From Brugia malayi (lineage: Eukaryota > Nematoda > Chromadorea > Rhabditida > Onchocercidae): 64,000 nt of DNA. The translations under genes were made by a program, and so were the position numbers. Under the pieces are notes generated by a model. The model saw nothing but the letters and a program-made list of their open reading frames with translations, did not search any database and was not told the DNA's origin. Of the stretch, positions 1 to 14,196 are shown piece by piece (the first letter of the stretch is position 1; each line of letters opens with the position of its first letter). Location of the stretch: contig NW_025062476.1 in NCBI RefSeq assembly GCF_000002995.4, positions 4,756,001 to 4,820,000 on the forward strand, read 5' to 3'.

Positions 1-3000
1 CAGGTAGACGATTTAATTAGTTGTATTCAGTTCTTATATGCTATTTCAAAAAAAAAAAAACGATAAAGAAAAATTGCAACATATCTATTAGTTATTATTA
101 ATAATATCAAACGGTTACATATCGTTCATTTGAAAGAAATAAAAAATTCCTTGAAGTGAACAAAACAAATTTCGAGTTAATATTAAATAATTTAACTATT
201 TGTAAACAATTAACAATGATTTCAAAAAAAAAAAAAAGTGGTTCATCACTAGCATCTCAAAGTATTGCCATTGTCAAGAACAATTCTATGGATGATAAAT
301 AAAAGATGTTGTAAAAAAGGTTGCAAATTTTACAAAAAATTAAAAAATGGAAATGAATGATAAGAACATCACTGCATGTATTTTCAAGCACAAATTGATT
401 GATTCACAGAAATATATGAATAGGATAGAAAATAGAATGAATATTATTTATAATATATATTTCTAAATAGTTACAACGCTCCACACCTCTTTACTTCCCT
501 CGATACCTCTCGCTGCACTATTTCAATCATCACAGTTCACTCTTCAGTCTGATTTTCAGACTTACATCCCTCTACACATCGTTGTCATTACTTTAGTTTG
601 GCTTAGTATCTCTCTGCAAGTGAATTAAATTCGAACAGCATTCTTATTCTTCTAACAGCTGTTACCACCTGATTCAGTGGTGCAACGAAGAGTAGAAAGT
701 AATATAAGTGATATTATATCATTTCGATAAATATAGTTTACCAGAAACAAAAAAAAAATATTACTTCAAATGTAATATGCTTGTCCTATGAAATAATAAA
801 TCGAAATAAGATCATCTCTAGGATAATATAATCTAAAAATGATCTTTTCTTATAGATATAAAAGTTAGAGGGTACATTAAAATGAAAATATAACTTTTGA
901 AAAAAAAAATATTTTGAAATGAATTTGAATCAAAAAATATATATTTGAAATGAATTGTGTAATAAGATCAGTGATAATCACTTTGACTAAGTTTTCTATT
1001 GAGTATATAGATTTAGATGAAATACATTAAATTGTGTGTTATGAACATGTTATACAGTTCCTTGGTTTTGTTTGACAATAAAATTTAAAGTCTTAAAATG
1101 TTATCAATAATTTCTGCATATAATATTTTGTATTCTCGAGGCACACATATATTTAATATATAATATATATTATGCTTTTTGTTTAAATTCTAATTCGCTA
1201 TATTATCAATCTTACTGTATCATAAAATTTCTTGACCTCTCGAAATATTTTTAAACTTCTATGCTTATATGGATTTTAAATTTAATACTGTTCACTAACC
1301 AAGAAAAGATTTCAAAGCTAACTGTCGAAAGGAAGAACTCGTCCTAACTTTCTAATCACTTAATCATTCAGTGGCAGATTTGAAGCACTTTGTTTTTTTT
1401 TTTCTTTTTTCTTTCTGGTATGAAAGTTTTTAGTTTAAAAAATAAAAGTTTCAGGAAGACATCAAAAACATCATTTGTTCTGTGGTACATTAATTTAAAA
1501 AAACAGATAATTTCAGAAATATATAGGTCGAGCAAAAATCATCAATGCTTATTGAAAAAGTTGAATTGAAAAGAATAAGAAGACTTGATTAAGTAATGAA
1601 TTGAAATGATTTGGAATAGTTTGATAAATCAAATGGAAAACGTTTCAAGGAGTTCATTCAGGATCATTTACCAATCCTAGTCATCATAATTCAGTATTTT
1701 CGCAAAAATTTTCAATCGATTATCGATAGATCTACTTCTTTTTTTTTTTTTAAAAAAAAAAAACCGTTTTCTATAGTGCAAGAAAGTTTTCTCATCTGAC
1801 TTTTGCTGTGATAAAGTGATAAAATGACTAAACGTAAACAATTTCACTCAGAATAAAAGGTACACTAATATGCTGATAAGATGATAACATCTCGTTGTCT
1901 AATTTTTAAAAATTCAAGTGAACTGAGACCAATGACCTCGATAAATTAATAGGAGATTGAAGTCAAACGCAACAACAATAATAACAACAGTAGATTGATC
2001 ATTAATCCAAATGTCCCATTGCCGAAATTCAGCATAGCTATGTAAAACTTGAATATTATTTCTTTTTATGTTGACTTACTGAAAATCAGATGTAATTTGA
2101 AATTAAATAATTTCTAATTCCCAATAAGATTCTTTTTCATTGCAATTTGAGTAGCATCTTTCAATGAATCGTTTTATTGTCAAACTCTTTTAATGGATAT
2201 ATTAAAAAGTGATTGATTATGAATATATGTTAACTACAAAATAAATTAATTTAATATTAGGATTAAAATGTACCAATATATTTAATAATATCTTATTTTA
2301 TAGTAATTAAGAATATATATTTAATAATATCTTATTTTATAGTAATTAAGAATATATATTTAATAATATCTTATTTTATAGTAATTAAGAATAAGTAATA
2401 GTGAAATGGTTAGCACACAATTATCAGATAATTTATACAGCGATGTTTTTCACAAAGATGAAAGAATGAATAAGCAAACCATATCCAACGGACTTGCAAA
2501 AGGGCTGCGAAATGTTATTTTAACAAATTATTGCTATTATTCTTGAAAGGGCTATAAACAGGTATGAAATGAGTTAGAGGTGAGAACAGGATGATCATAA
2601 TGACCATCATTTGCAATCCAATAGCTATCATCATCACTCAGCGATATTTTAGATCTAGTGGGTCCTTTCAGAGTGGACAGGTGGTTGAGTAGATGGCTAG
2701 TTTATATTGCCTTGGGATTTCTGTCAGCAACAGTTTTTCTTCTTCTCTCTTTATGTCATCTTTGACTTTATGACTTTTTGTGAAATCTATGAAAATTAGC
2801 AGAAATATTGGTGGTATGCTTTAATATTGTTTTCTTGGATAGATTCTGCAAAAGAACGAGTCAACTAAACGATGAAAAGAATTTGTTTCTTGTTTTTTAT
2901 CTGAAGAGACAGATGAATTTAGTTCCCTCAAAATTATTTTCTACATAAAGTATTCTAATAAGTCCTATTGTGTTGCAGTTTTCTTACTACTAAAATAACT

Positions 3001-3038
3001 TTTTTAAGTCTAATTTTTTTAAATGCATTTTATTTCAG
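1..3038. other. Intergenic, no gene seen
   Basis: AT-rich sequence upstream of DIMT1 with no open frame resembling a protein family. It holds a short 39-bp tandem repeat (2275-2389, listed separately), a T-run facing an A-run near 1740-1763, and two slightly less AT-rich patches (about 480-700 and 2560-2780) with no recognisable product. The second patch could belong to the DIMT1 promoter, but no defined element supports that. Confidence 0.6.
2275..2389. repeat. 39-bp tandem repeat, three copies
   Basis: Three nearly perfect head-to-tail copies of a 39-bp unit. Copies begin at about 2275 (37 bp, one TA shorter), 2312 and 2351. The unit contains TTAATAATATCTTATTTTAT. It is non-coding; the low divergence suggests recent expansion by slippage or unequal exchange. 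Confidence 0.9.
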
Positions 3039-3043
3039 TCATT
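3027..3043 (+). promoter_or_regulatory. Likely spliced-leader trans-splice acceptor of DIMT1
   Basis: A TTTATTTCAG acceptor ends at 3038, only 5 nt before the DIMT1 ATG at 3044, with no coding exon upstream. This is the usual position of an SL trans-splice site in nematodes. The acceptor is seen; trans-splicing itself is inferred. Confidence 0.6.
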
Positions 3044-5190
<2,147 letters not shown>

Positions 5191-5656
5191 TGAATCGTTA
5201 GCGTACAAATCAACACACAACAACTACTAAGACTACTAAACTCAAGAATTAGTTTATGGTCAGTCGGGTTCCAAAGTACTTTCTTAATAAACGAAATTGT
5301 TCATTTTGCTCTGCGATACATATTTCTCTTATTTCTTTTATTTGTATTGTAAAATTTTTGTTCGTTGTGAATTTTATCTTCACTTAACTTATTTGTCGAG
5401 AAAAGAATTTTTGCTAGCAAAAAAAAAAAAAAAAAAAAAAAAAACTGAAATATCGAATTCCAGACAACGAAAAATGTTGAGTTAGAAGTGCCAGTGTATC
5501 TGTTGTTGCTATTGTTACATGGCTAGGTAGCAAGATGAGCTGTTGAACTGAGCTTTATAATTGAACAGCAAAGTTTGGTTTAGATGAGAAAAAATTTGTA
5601 GGAAAAAAAATAATAGTAAACCGATATTAAGTTTTTGCTTCATTCCATCCTCATCA
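5191..5656. other. Intergenic between convergent DIMT1 and RNase H1
   Basis: This 466-bp gap between two 3' ends holds the DIMT1 polyadenylation signal and an A-homopolymer of about 25 nt at 5419-5444. No gene is visible. Confidence 0.7.
5286..5291 (+). terminator. Polyadenylation signal of DIMT1
   Basis: A canonical AATAAA hexamer lies 95 nt past the DIMT1 stop codon, the first such signal downstream. Cleavage would be expected a little further on. Assignment is by position only. Confidence 0.55.
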
Positions 5657-7901
5657 TTAGGATTTGGTTTGATGATAATGAAGTGCTCCTTCTCGGGCAA
5701 GTTGGTCTGCTTTCTCGTTCCCATATATTCCTACATGTCCAGCAACATGCTCGAAACGTACCTGCAACTAGATAAGCCGAGTACACATGTAACGAGTGGA
5801 ATTTCGAAGACTTTTTATAACTTCCAATCAGACTAACTTCCAACAATCATGCATTTAGCTACTGTATATTTGAAGTTTATTGTTATGAAGCTTTCTGAAT
5901 ACATGTAGTCTTATGATTAGCTGAAAATGTGATGCGATGAATTTCTAGTCTTGGTGAGAGGTACTATCGAAGGATATTACACGTATAAGTTGATGTCATG
6001 GTCCGATTAAAGAAAAGAATTTCTAGTAAAAAAAAAAAAAAAAAGAAAAACGCGGATGAGGGATTTAAGTTCATATGACCCTAAGCTCTTGGCACATCAA
6101 AATATTTTTTATATAAAAAGAAGGGAATGTGAAATGTTTCATTCCCAGTAGCGCTTCATGAAAATAGAATAGACAATTCTTTAGTACTAATAATACACTA
6201 ACATTCTTAAAATATTTACTAACATTTATGTTTTTAAGCAAGCCGTTCAGTTCAATAATGAGATCTTGATTTTTGACAGTTGTACCATTTGATGTTTTCC
6301 AACCATTTTTTTGCCAGCCATGTATCCATGAATTCATTGTTTGAATCAGAAGGTTGGAATCTGTACGAACAATAAGCTGGTGATACCTTCGTTGAATTGC
6401 CTGAATAAGTAATAAGATAAACATTTCATTTTCTTGTAAAAATTTGAAATACCGAACTTTGAATTCTCATCATGTAAAATAAACAAATATTAAAATCAGA
6501 ATTCTAGAAATTAAGATTACCATTTGTACAGCCCTTATAACCGCTTCAAGCTCAGCTCTATTATTGGTCGGTGGTCCTCTAAGGAGTGGTTCGGAAATGT
6601 TATCAACGTGCTGCTCGCCCCAATAAACTCCAATTCCAGCAGTAGCTCCAACATGACCATTAAAGGAACAAGCACCATCTGTGTATACAATGGGAATTCC
6701 TTCCCATATATTCTCTTCTTGGGAAAATGATGGTTTTGAGCTAAAAAGCAATTTCATGATATTTGTTTCTCGCTAATTCACTTACAGTACGAAAACCTTT
6801 GTATCAGGAAAGTTTGTCTCTTTTATAACATTCATACTCTTAAACAACATAGTTCTAATCCAGCTATTTATCAGGGTTATCATGAACTTTCATCTGTTCT
6901 TGAAAAAAGCTACTGGAATCAGTACTAGTTAATTTTTCTGTTTATCCCTTCAATTGATGAGATAATGGTATTCGATCTTTCATAAAACAATAATACATAG
7001 TGATGCCTACTTATTGGCTTGTTTAAAGCTTGTGAAATTTCTAAGTTCAGCAGACATTTCTCTAGCTAGATAACATTCAAACGACAGTAACTCTCATAAG
7101 TACAAAACATACGATGATAATTTCTGCAATTCTGTTGTTGAAGATAGTTCAGATTGTGAACTTTTTCCATCTCCTATTCAATAAGACGAAAATAAAACTA
7201 TTATTAGCTTCTTTTATATTGTTAACTTTTAATTTTATAATGAAGATTGTGAAAATGCAGGAGATGATATGTTTGTTATAACAACTTTCTTTTAAATAGT
7301 TTTTTCTTACATACTGTTTCTTTTAAGTATAAGCTTTAATAAACTGGGAAAGTTCAGATTGAACTATTTCATCTTCCAATATGAAAAGATTTTGCAATTG
7401 TTTAATAAAGTTAGAGGTTATACCTGCATGGTTAGATATGCTATTCTTTAAAATGAAAGCAAGTGCATCACTTTGTTTAATGAATTTTCTGTATCTGAAA
7501 ACAACATCACTGAACTTTCATGTCATCTTCGAAATTTTTTTTTAAAATTTTCATAAAACACCTTTCTAGTTTATAAAAATTTTATAAACTACAAAACTTT
7601 GCAAAAATTTTACAAATTTCAAGGTCACTTAAGAAAAAACCGTAATTTTTGTCAAATGTTTAGCTAAGATTTGCTTTTTTTTTTTATTCCAGCAATCGGA
7701 AATTACTGGAATAAAGGAGTTGTAACATTAATTGAATGCTCTTGCTCGGTGCAACGATAACAACATAATCATTAATAATTTAGATTGAAGAAGCACCGGC
7801 CTAGCATTTCGATATCCTTTCACCTGCCTTTCACATTCTGACCAAGTCTTGTAGACTCCAGTGCAACGACCTCGAGCAACCGCATAGTAGCCAGTTTTCA
7901 T
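5657..7901 (-). CDS. RNASEH1: Ribonuclease H1 with N-terminal hybrid-binding domain
   Basis: Endonuclease that cuts the RNA strand of RNA:DNA hybrids in R-loops, primers and mitochondrial replication intermediates. Six exons on the minus strand (7801-7901, 7424-7494, 7113-7173, 6521-6740, 6224-6400, 5657-5761) sum to 735 nt, 244 residues. Residues 4-58 form the hybrid-binding (viroplasmin-like) domain: YYAVARGRCTGVYKTW, then YRKFIKQSDALAF. A short linker leads to the catalytic domain (about 92-244). The acidic DEDD set is complete: D99 in VYTDGAC, E141 in NNRAELEA, D165 in VRTDSN and D229 in NEKADQLA; H219 in VAGHVG is also present. Intron 1 keeps frame only with a GC donor (AG|GCCGGT at 7800-7799). 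The next gene upstream on the same strand encodes three related HBDs. No clear mitochondrial presequence is seen; the ATG begins almost at the HBD, so an upstream exon is not excluded. Confidence 0.94.
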
Positions 7902-8941
7902 TCTTAATGTTAGGTATTAGGTAGCACTGGAATATAAAAATTAATTTAACCGAACCATTCTACTAGGTTCCCTTGAAAACAACCTTAAATAACTCAAACG
8001 ACCGACTTCGAAATATGAATATTTTTTGGAAAAGACTCATAATATTATTCGTTGCATAACACATGGAAACAGGAAAATCAGAACTGCAAGAGCTTTTTAA
8101 TTTGAAAAGAAAAATTAACCGTCCTCCAACATTCAGCCTAATCAGTTAAACTCAAGAGATTCAAAGCTAATAACTTCGAAGATTTTACAATTTCAATGGA
8201 ACTTCTAACACCGGCTTATAACTGCGCAAATATATGTCAACTGCTACCAAAACAGATCATTTCTTATGATGCTATGCTAGCCTTGACATTTTAGCAAAAC
8301 ATTCATTTAACAGTCGAAGTATAATAACAAATGTTTTTTTAGTGATAAAAAAAAATGAACTGAAAATTCACAAAATAATTACTGTTCACAATTTTTTAAC
8401 ATTCACCAAATAGATGCACCAACAGAGAATTACTCAAAAAGAAAGCGAAGTGCACAATATCTTGCTGTTGTCTGCTGTTGTGCTTGTTCTGTTGTCAAGT
8501 AGAAAGAATGAAGAGTAGAGTAAAACAGGAAAACATCAAGGAAAATAGAAGAAAACAAAACCAAGGTCATCAGTTTTTGATCTTTTGTATATGACTAATA
8601 AATTTCTCACAAAAAAGATAAACAAAAAAATTGCTATGTTCATTAAGGAAGAGTTATTAGAACAAAATGATATATGAAAATAAAACTGTAACAAATCGCT
8701 AAAGAAAACAAAACTAACAATGTTAAAAGAAATATCTGTTACTAATTTCAACACAATAAACTACAAAAAATCGTTGAGAAAAATAAGCCTTTAGGATAAG
8801 AAACTTCATTATTATATTTACAATTGTCGGGAAAAAACGTTCAAAAATATCAACAAAGTCTACGAAAATAGTATCTGAATATAAAATAATCACATTAATT
8901 CAATGTAAAATACAAAGCTCCCTTTTCTTCAGGCATTTATT
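7902..8941. other. Intergenic between RNase H1 and the triple-HBD gene
   Basis: AT-rich sequence of 1.04 kb between two same-strand genes. Open frames here are short and low-complexity, and no domain or RNA gene was recognised. The gap looks long for a nematode operon spacer, so co-transcription of the two HBD genes is not supported by the sequence. Confidence 0.6.
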
Positions 8942-10952
8942 TTAGCCCTTTTTTGCTGATTTCTCTTCGACATCATCTTCTACGTCATTTGGACTATGAG
9001 CCCTCTTACGACCTTCTACAAATTCAGATGTAAATTTTGGAAAGTAATGACAATAAAATATATACTTGAAATAAAACATACATTTAAAACCGATATTTGT
9101 CGAAAGAGAATACAAGTTGTCGTTGTTAAATCTATCATGATAAATAATTTAACACGATTACCTGCTTCCTTAATGTTTCTTCCTTCAACAAACAATTTCG
9201 CATCTTCCTCATTGTCGAACTTCTTAAATTTGGCACCTTTGAAATCCTTCGTTGCTTCCAAACATTCTTCCCATGTTTTGAATACACCGGTTTTATGGCC
9301 ATGTGCAACAGCGTAGAATGATGGTCCTTTGTTAGTTTGCTGAAATTTACAGGAAGAAAGTAAACTTATTCTAAAATTAAATCATAGACAATAACAACAC
9401 ATTGCTATAAGGACAAAGAGAACATAAGGAAGCATTAATCATGTGTTTATTAATCAAGCAAGAATCGATGTTATCCTCGCCTCTTTCTTCTCTTCCATAT
9501 TTTCCGTCTCTTTTACTTCTTCCTCATTGTTATCCGTTGCTGTATTATGAGTTTTTGATTCTGAAATTACTAATTACATGCTCGATCTAACACTCATTTT
9601 GGCATGATATCATTAAACTTGATTTCGTGTTCTTTTTCATTCCCTTTTGTGTCGTCCCATATTGTTCCATTTTGTAAATCCATTGGTTTGGTATGCTCCC
9701 TTGTAAATAGAAAATTAGTTATCCATATCGGCTGAATACCATTTAGTCAGCATTCCATTCCATAAGAAGTGATAAAGATATCAAGCAATTATTCTTTTTA
9801 TCAGCATAAAGCTACATCGCGCCAGACTATTTTTAAACAATTTCGATAAATTAAGAGCGTCACAGCTGTTCTGAAGCAAATCATAGAATGTTCTGAAATA
9901 ACCATTACACTTCCGAAAAATGTTCAAATCCTAGGGAAAATGTAAATAAAAACAAAACCTTTTGGATTACCATCCTCTTCTCCACTCGAATATTTCATAT
10001 AATAAGCTTTTGCTTCCTCCAATTTCTCGAATTTCTTGTACAATGGCTGAGGATAATCGGTTATCTGGAACTCTTTTTTGTATAGTTCAATTATAAATAA
10101 ATTAAGGCAAATAAACGTTTAGAATTCTTACTAAAAAAATGTGGAATAGAATTTTTCACTCAACTCAAATGATAAAAGAAATGCAGTATTTCTCTCACAT
10201 GATTCTTAACTTCATTGTAATCTGTAAATATTCCTACAACTTTTCCTCGAGCAACTGCATAAAATTTATCCGCTTCCTCATCCACATCCACTGAAATCGT
10301 TTTACAAGCGTAATTTTTATAAATCATTCGTTTCTATTATTATCGTTAAAATAACCTTTGAAAATTATAAACATCGAAATCATATGAAGTTCATGCAATA
10401 AACAACAATAAAAGAGTATTTCAGAAAGGCATTTCATACATAAACAATTAGTCTTTCAATATATATGCATTAGATATTGTAACATTCGACAAAATAATCT
10501 GCAAAAAATTAAGTGACAACCAACATGAAATTCTTTCCGGTCGTCGGACTTTCACATATTCCTCAGCTTCCTCTTTTGTAGCAAATTTTTTATAAACTGG
10601 TTGAGGAAAATCCCTTATCTGCAAAACTAAACTGAATTTAGCATAAACATTATGAAAATTTATTAATGATAGAAAGCCACAATAAGATAAAATAATGTTA
10701 GTTCGGAAGAAGTGTGTCAACAGCCTCAGTGATTCGAAAAAGAAAATTGATCAGTGTCGAATACCTTATTATCTGATTTTTCAGTCAACGTTGACTATAG
10801 ACTATTCAAAGTCAGTATAAAAAGCTGTATTTAGAAAAGGCCATGCAAGTGACAAGTGCGGGAAAACAAGCCTGTTCCTGCACATCCGCCCACTTTTCAT
10901 ATACGCCTGGTTTCTTGCCATGTCCCACCGCATAGAAGCTATGTTCGGCCAT
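8942..10952 (-). CDS. Protein with three tandem RNase H1-type hybrid-binding domains, no nuclease domain
   Basis: Seven exons (10872-10952, 10525-10618, 10199-10290, 9971-10064, 9481-9560, 9162-9339, 8942-9015) sum to 693 nt, 230 residues. Three HBD/viroplasmin-like domains follow each other. HBD1 (about 6-50) has FYAVGHGKKPGVYEKW and IRDFPQPVYKKF; HBD2 (about 68-115) has FYAVARGKVVGIFTDY and ITDYPQPLYKKF; HBD3 (about 154-200) has FYAVAHGHKTGVFKTW and FKGAKFKKF. An acidic linker separates HBD2 from HBD3, and the protein ends in a charged EGRKRAHSP...KSAKKG tail. No RNase H catalytic motif occurs here. In known proteins this domain binds RNA:DNA hybrids or dsRNA, so a binding or decoy role at R-loops is inferred. 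Two introns use GC donors (10871-10870 and 9480-9479). A TTTAG acceptor lies 10 nt before the ATG. The stop is followed within a few bases by AATAAA. Confidence 0.9.
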
Positions 10953-13900
10953 TACCGTTAATCTAAATGTTTCTAAATAAGATAGTGAACATCATTCAAG
11001 TTATGTATAATCAAAAATAACGACTCTCAAAGACGGAAAAAAGTGTGATTTCGTGGACATTTTTCAGGTTATGGCAATCTGATCGAAGTGAAAGTAATAA
11101 ATAATGTCCATAAGTGATAAAATCCAAATAGCCATTCTTCCAGAAGTAGAATTTTATGCTAGCATATAATCAGCTTAATGATAAGGATAGCCCTCTCAAA
11201 GTTACAAAAGTTTTAAATTGCAAAAAGTAAATTGAAAAAAATCAAACAATTCATATGCTGGAGAGTATAGAAGGTGCTGTAACTGATAAATTAGTGATAT
11301 AAATATTAGTGAAGAAAAATTTAATATTAATAAATATTAGTGAAGGTAAATTAGTGAAAATATATTGCAGATCCATACAGCAATTATAAGGAAGGAAATG
11401 TGAAAACATCAAAAGAACAACTAAGCAGTACATTTCATTACTTTACAGGTATTGATCCGGTCAATGTGACCTGTTGTGATAATTTTAAAATGAACAAAGA
11501 AAAAGGAAGAAAATGAGAAACAAAACATTGTAAGAATGAATCAACAATATACACAGCTCATCACAAAATCAAAATAAAGAGGAATATCGAAGAGATAGTA
11601 ACAGCAATAACAATCGTTGAATGATGAATAATTTGAAACGAAAAACGAAACATTGCTGTTCGTTTCTTCCATCCTTTCAATACTATCCTATCCTATCTAA
11701 CTGAAATTTCTATTCTTCTTTCACCTTCCTCTGTTCAACACTAGCAATTCATTCTCAAATCAATGCAACCAAAAACTGATAGAGGCAATGAGACGAGAAG
11801 AGACAGTGAAAAGGACAGATGAATCCATTTTTCAGGTCCATAACACAAAAAAAAAACCTCCCTCTTTCTCTCTCTCTCTCTCTCTATATATATATTTATC
11901 AGCATCCTATTTTATCGCTCATTTTTCTCCTCTTTCATCTTCTACAACAAGAAATGCATCTTCGCCCTTCATGTATTATTACCATACCCATCTATTATTT
12001 TTATTATGTTATCGAGAATTGCGTATTTTGTGGTGAAAATTATCTCATCTCGATTCACCTAAAAGTCAACTTACAAGCAAGAAAAGACAGCTATTTAGTA
12101 TGAAAATAAGTTAATAATACTGTCAAAGTTAACAGAATGTCCCAAATCCCACCGAAAGTAAGGCACATCACGAATGAAATTATATGCAATTTACATTTCA
12201 GTTCTTACACCACTAACTAATATTATTTCAAAACAATTAGTTTGATACTAATGTTCAACTATCATTTAAACGATCACATAATTGTGCTTTGAAATAGTTA
12301 TGCAATGCTTTGGGAAAAATCTACGCAATTTATTCGTGGAGAAATGAAGAAAGTTATCATTGCTACTGAACCAATAATAACACCTTGCACAACTGTACAA
12401 AAAGGAAATGCCGCAATTAAAATAATAATGAATAAAGCGTCTCTGTGATCAATGATTCATCATCAAAATCTGGTAAACGGCAGAGAATACTTTTGTTGCT
12501 ACAACGCGCCTGACTATAATTCATAATTCAGTTAACTATAACTAAGTCTTGTTTTTATGAATATGAAAAAAAGTCTTCCCAATCTTTACTTTTATGTCTG
12601 TGCCAAATAATTACAAAATTATGGAAAATTGCATCCACGTATCCACAACTAGATCCGTTACTTATGCATAAATTAGATTTTACGTATAACTCTTATAGCA
12701 AAATTACCTATTCCTTTTCCAAAACAAAAGAACCGCATATATCTCTCAAAATAACTGATTTTCTGCAGAAAAGAAATATTACGTATGACAAAAACTTTCG
12801 AGAAATTGGAGAGAAGTAAATACACTTTTACTGATGAGAATAAGGAACCATTTTCAATTTATAAAGAAACTAATACCTTATGTCTTAACCTAAAATAAAG
12901 TAAGCAGCAAACAAATTATTAGGAGGAAATATTAGACATGGAATGTTATTAAAATACACTACGGCTTCACGATATATTTTAATACGAAATAGTAAATTCA
13001 GCATGAAATCATTTCGCTCCATTAAATATAAAACCAACTGAAAATTTCGAATGATATCGGGAAACTATTAACTTACTTCGTCCACGAAAATCGGATTTCC
13101 CTTTTTGCTAGGAACAGTCAATTTTATCGTATGATGAACTGTTACATTACATTTCCGAAAATTCTTTCCGGTTTTACATTATATTTCATAACATATATAT
13201 TGAACAGTAAACGAGCATTTATCTGATTAAAGTGATTTTATTTTTTGTACTTATTGACGTGAAAGATTACAATAATCCGCTTTTACTTCTATGAAATAAA
13301 AAAAGAAACTATTACGAAATGAAAAATAAATTTCGTGAAAATCTTCGAAAATTACTCGCACCAACCAGCCGCAATAAAGTCATGAAACTATAATTCTAAT
13401 CATAACAAATGAAAATTAGCAGATATCGTAAACCAGGAAAAAACTGTTACCAGCCAATTTGTTTTTCACCCGTCTCAGTACTTAATATATTCCTACAATT
13501 TATTTCTAAATTTTCATTACTCTACATCTAAGCAATGAACGAATTGCAGACATATTAAAAATTATTCCGCTAATAATATGTCTTCCCCTATGTTATGTTA
13601 TGCTCATTCATCCGCTACTCTTCAAAATTTAAGCAATCCTATCATTATCAACAGCTTTAAGTAACCTAAGATGGAATTCTTCTTTGTACACTTTGTATTT
13701 CATGCAAACTAATAGTTTTAAAAAATCAGCAAACAGATATGTATAAGGTCCAACACAGTGTACTTAATCGACATTTACAATTAATGAAACACGATATCAC
13801 CGTGCATAACATATAAATTACTTTGATCAAAAGATAATCAACGAAATTAGCTCATAAAAAACAAAAATGTAACGAAATTTGCACTTACCATATACAGGAC

Positions 13901-14196
13901 AAAACTGTTTCAAATTTGAGAAACAGTTATACCAAGGATTAAATTCAACTTTTCTAATTTGTGACTAAAAGCTAATCGATGTTGTTATTATCTGACCAGC
14001 ATCGAAAAGGAAACATTATTTTTACTGTTCAAATAAAACTTTTGGTAAGAGCCTCACAAAAATCAAGTGATGAGAGCCTTACTTTTTTCTTAAGTTCATA
14101 TAGTACAACTCTTCAAAAAATAGCATTAGAAAGCACAAGCTTAATATTATAATTATAAAGAGTGAAGGAGTGAAATTACTTTAACTTTTTCCGAGG
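10953..14196. other. Intergenic, 3.2 kb
   Basis: AT-rich DNA between the 5' end of the triple-HBD gene and the 3' end of CHMP3. It contains a CT/TA microsatellite at about 11864-11897. Open frames in this stretch are low-complexity and lack family resemblance. The HBD-gene promoter is expected within the first few hundred bases, but no motif could be defined. Confidence 0.6.
11864..11897. repeat. CT/TA dinucleotide microsatellite
   Basis: A pyrimidine (CT)n tract runs directly into a (TA)n tract. It is simple-sequence DNA with no coding role. Confidence 0.85.
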
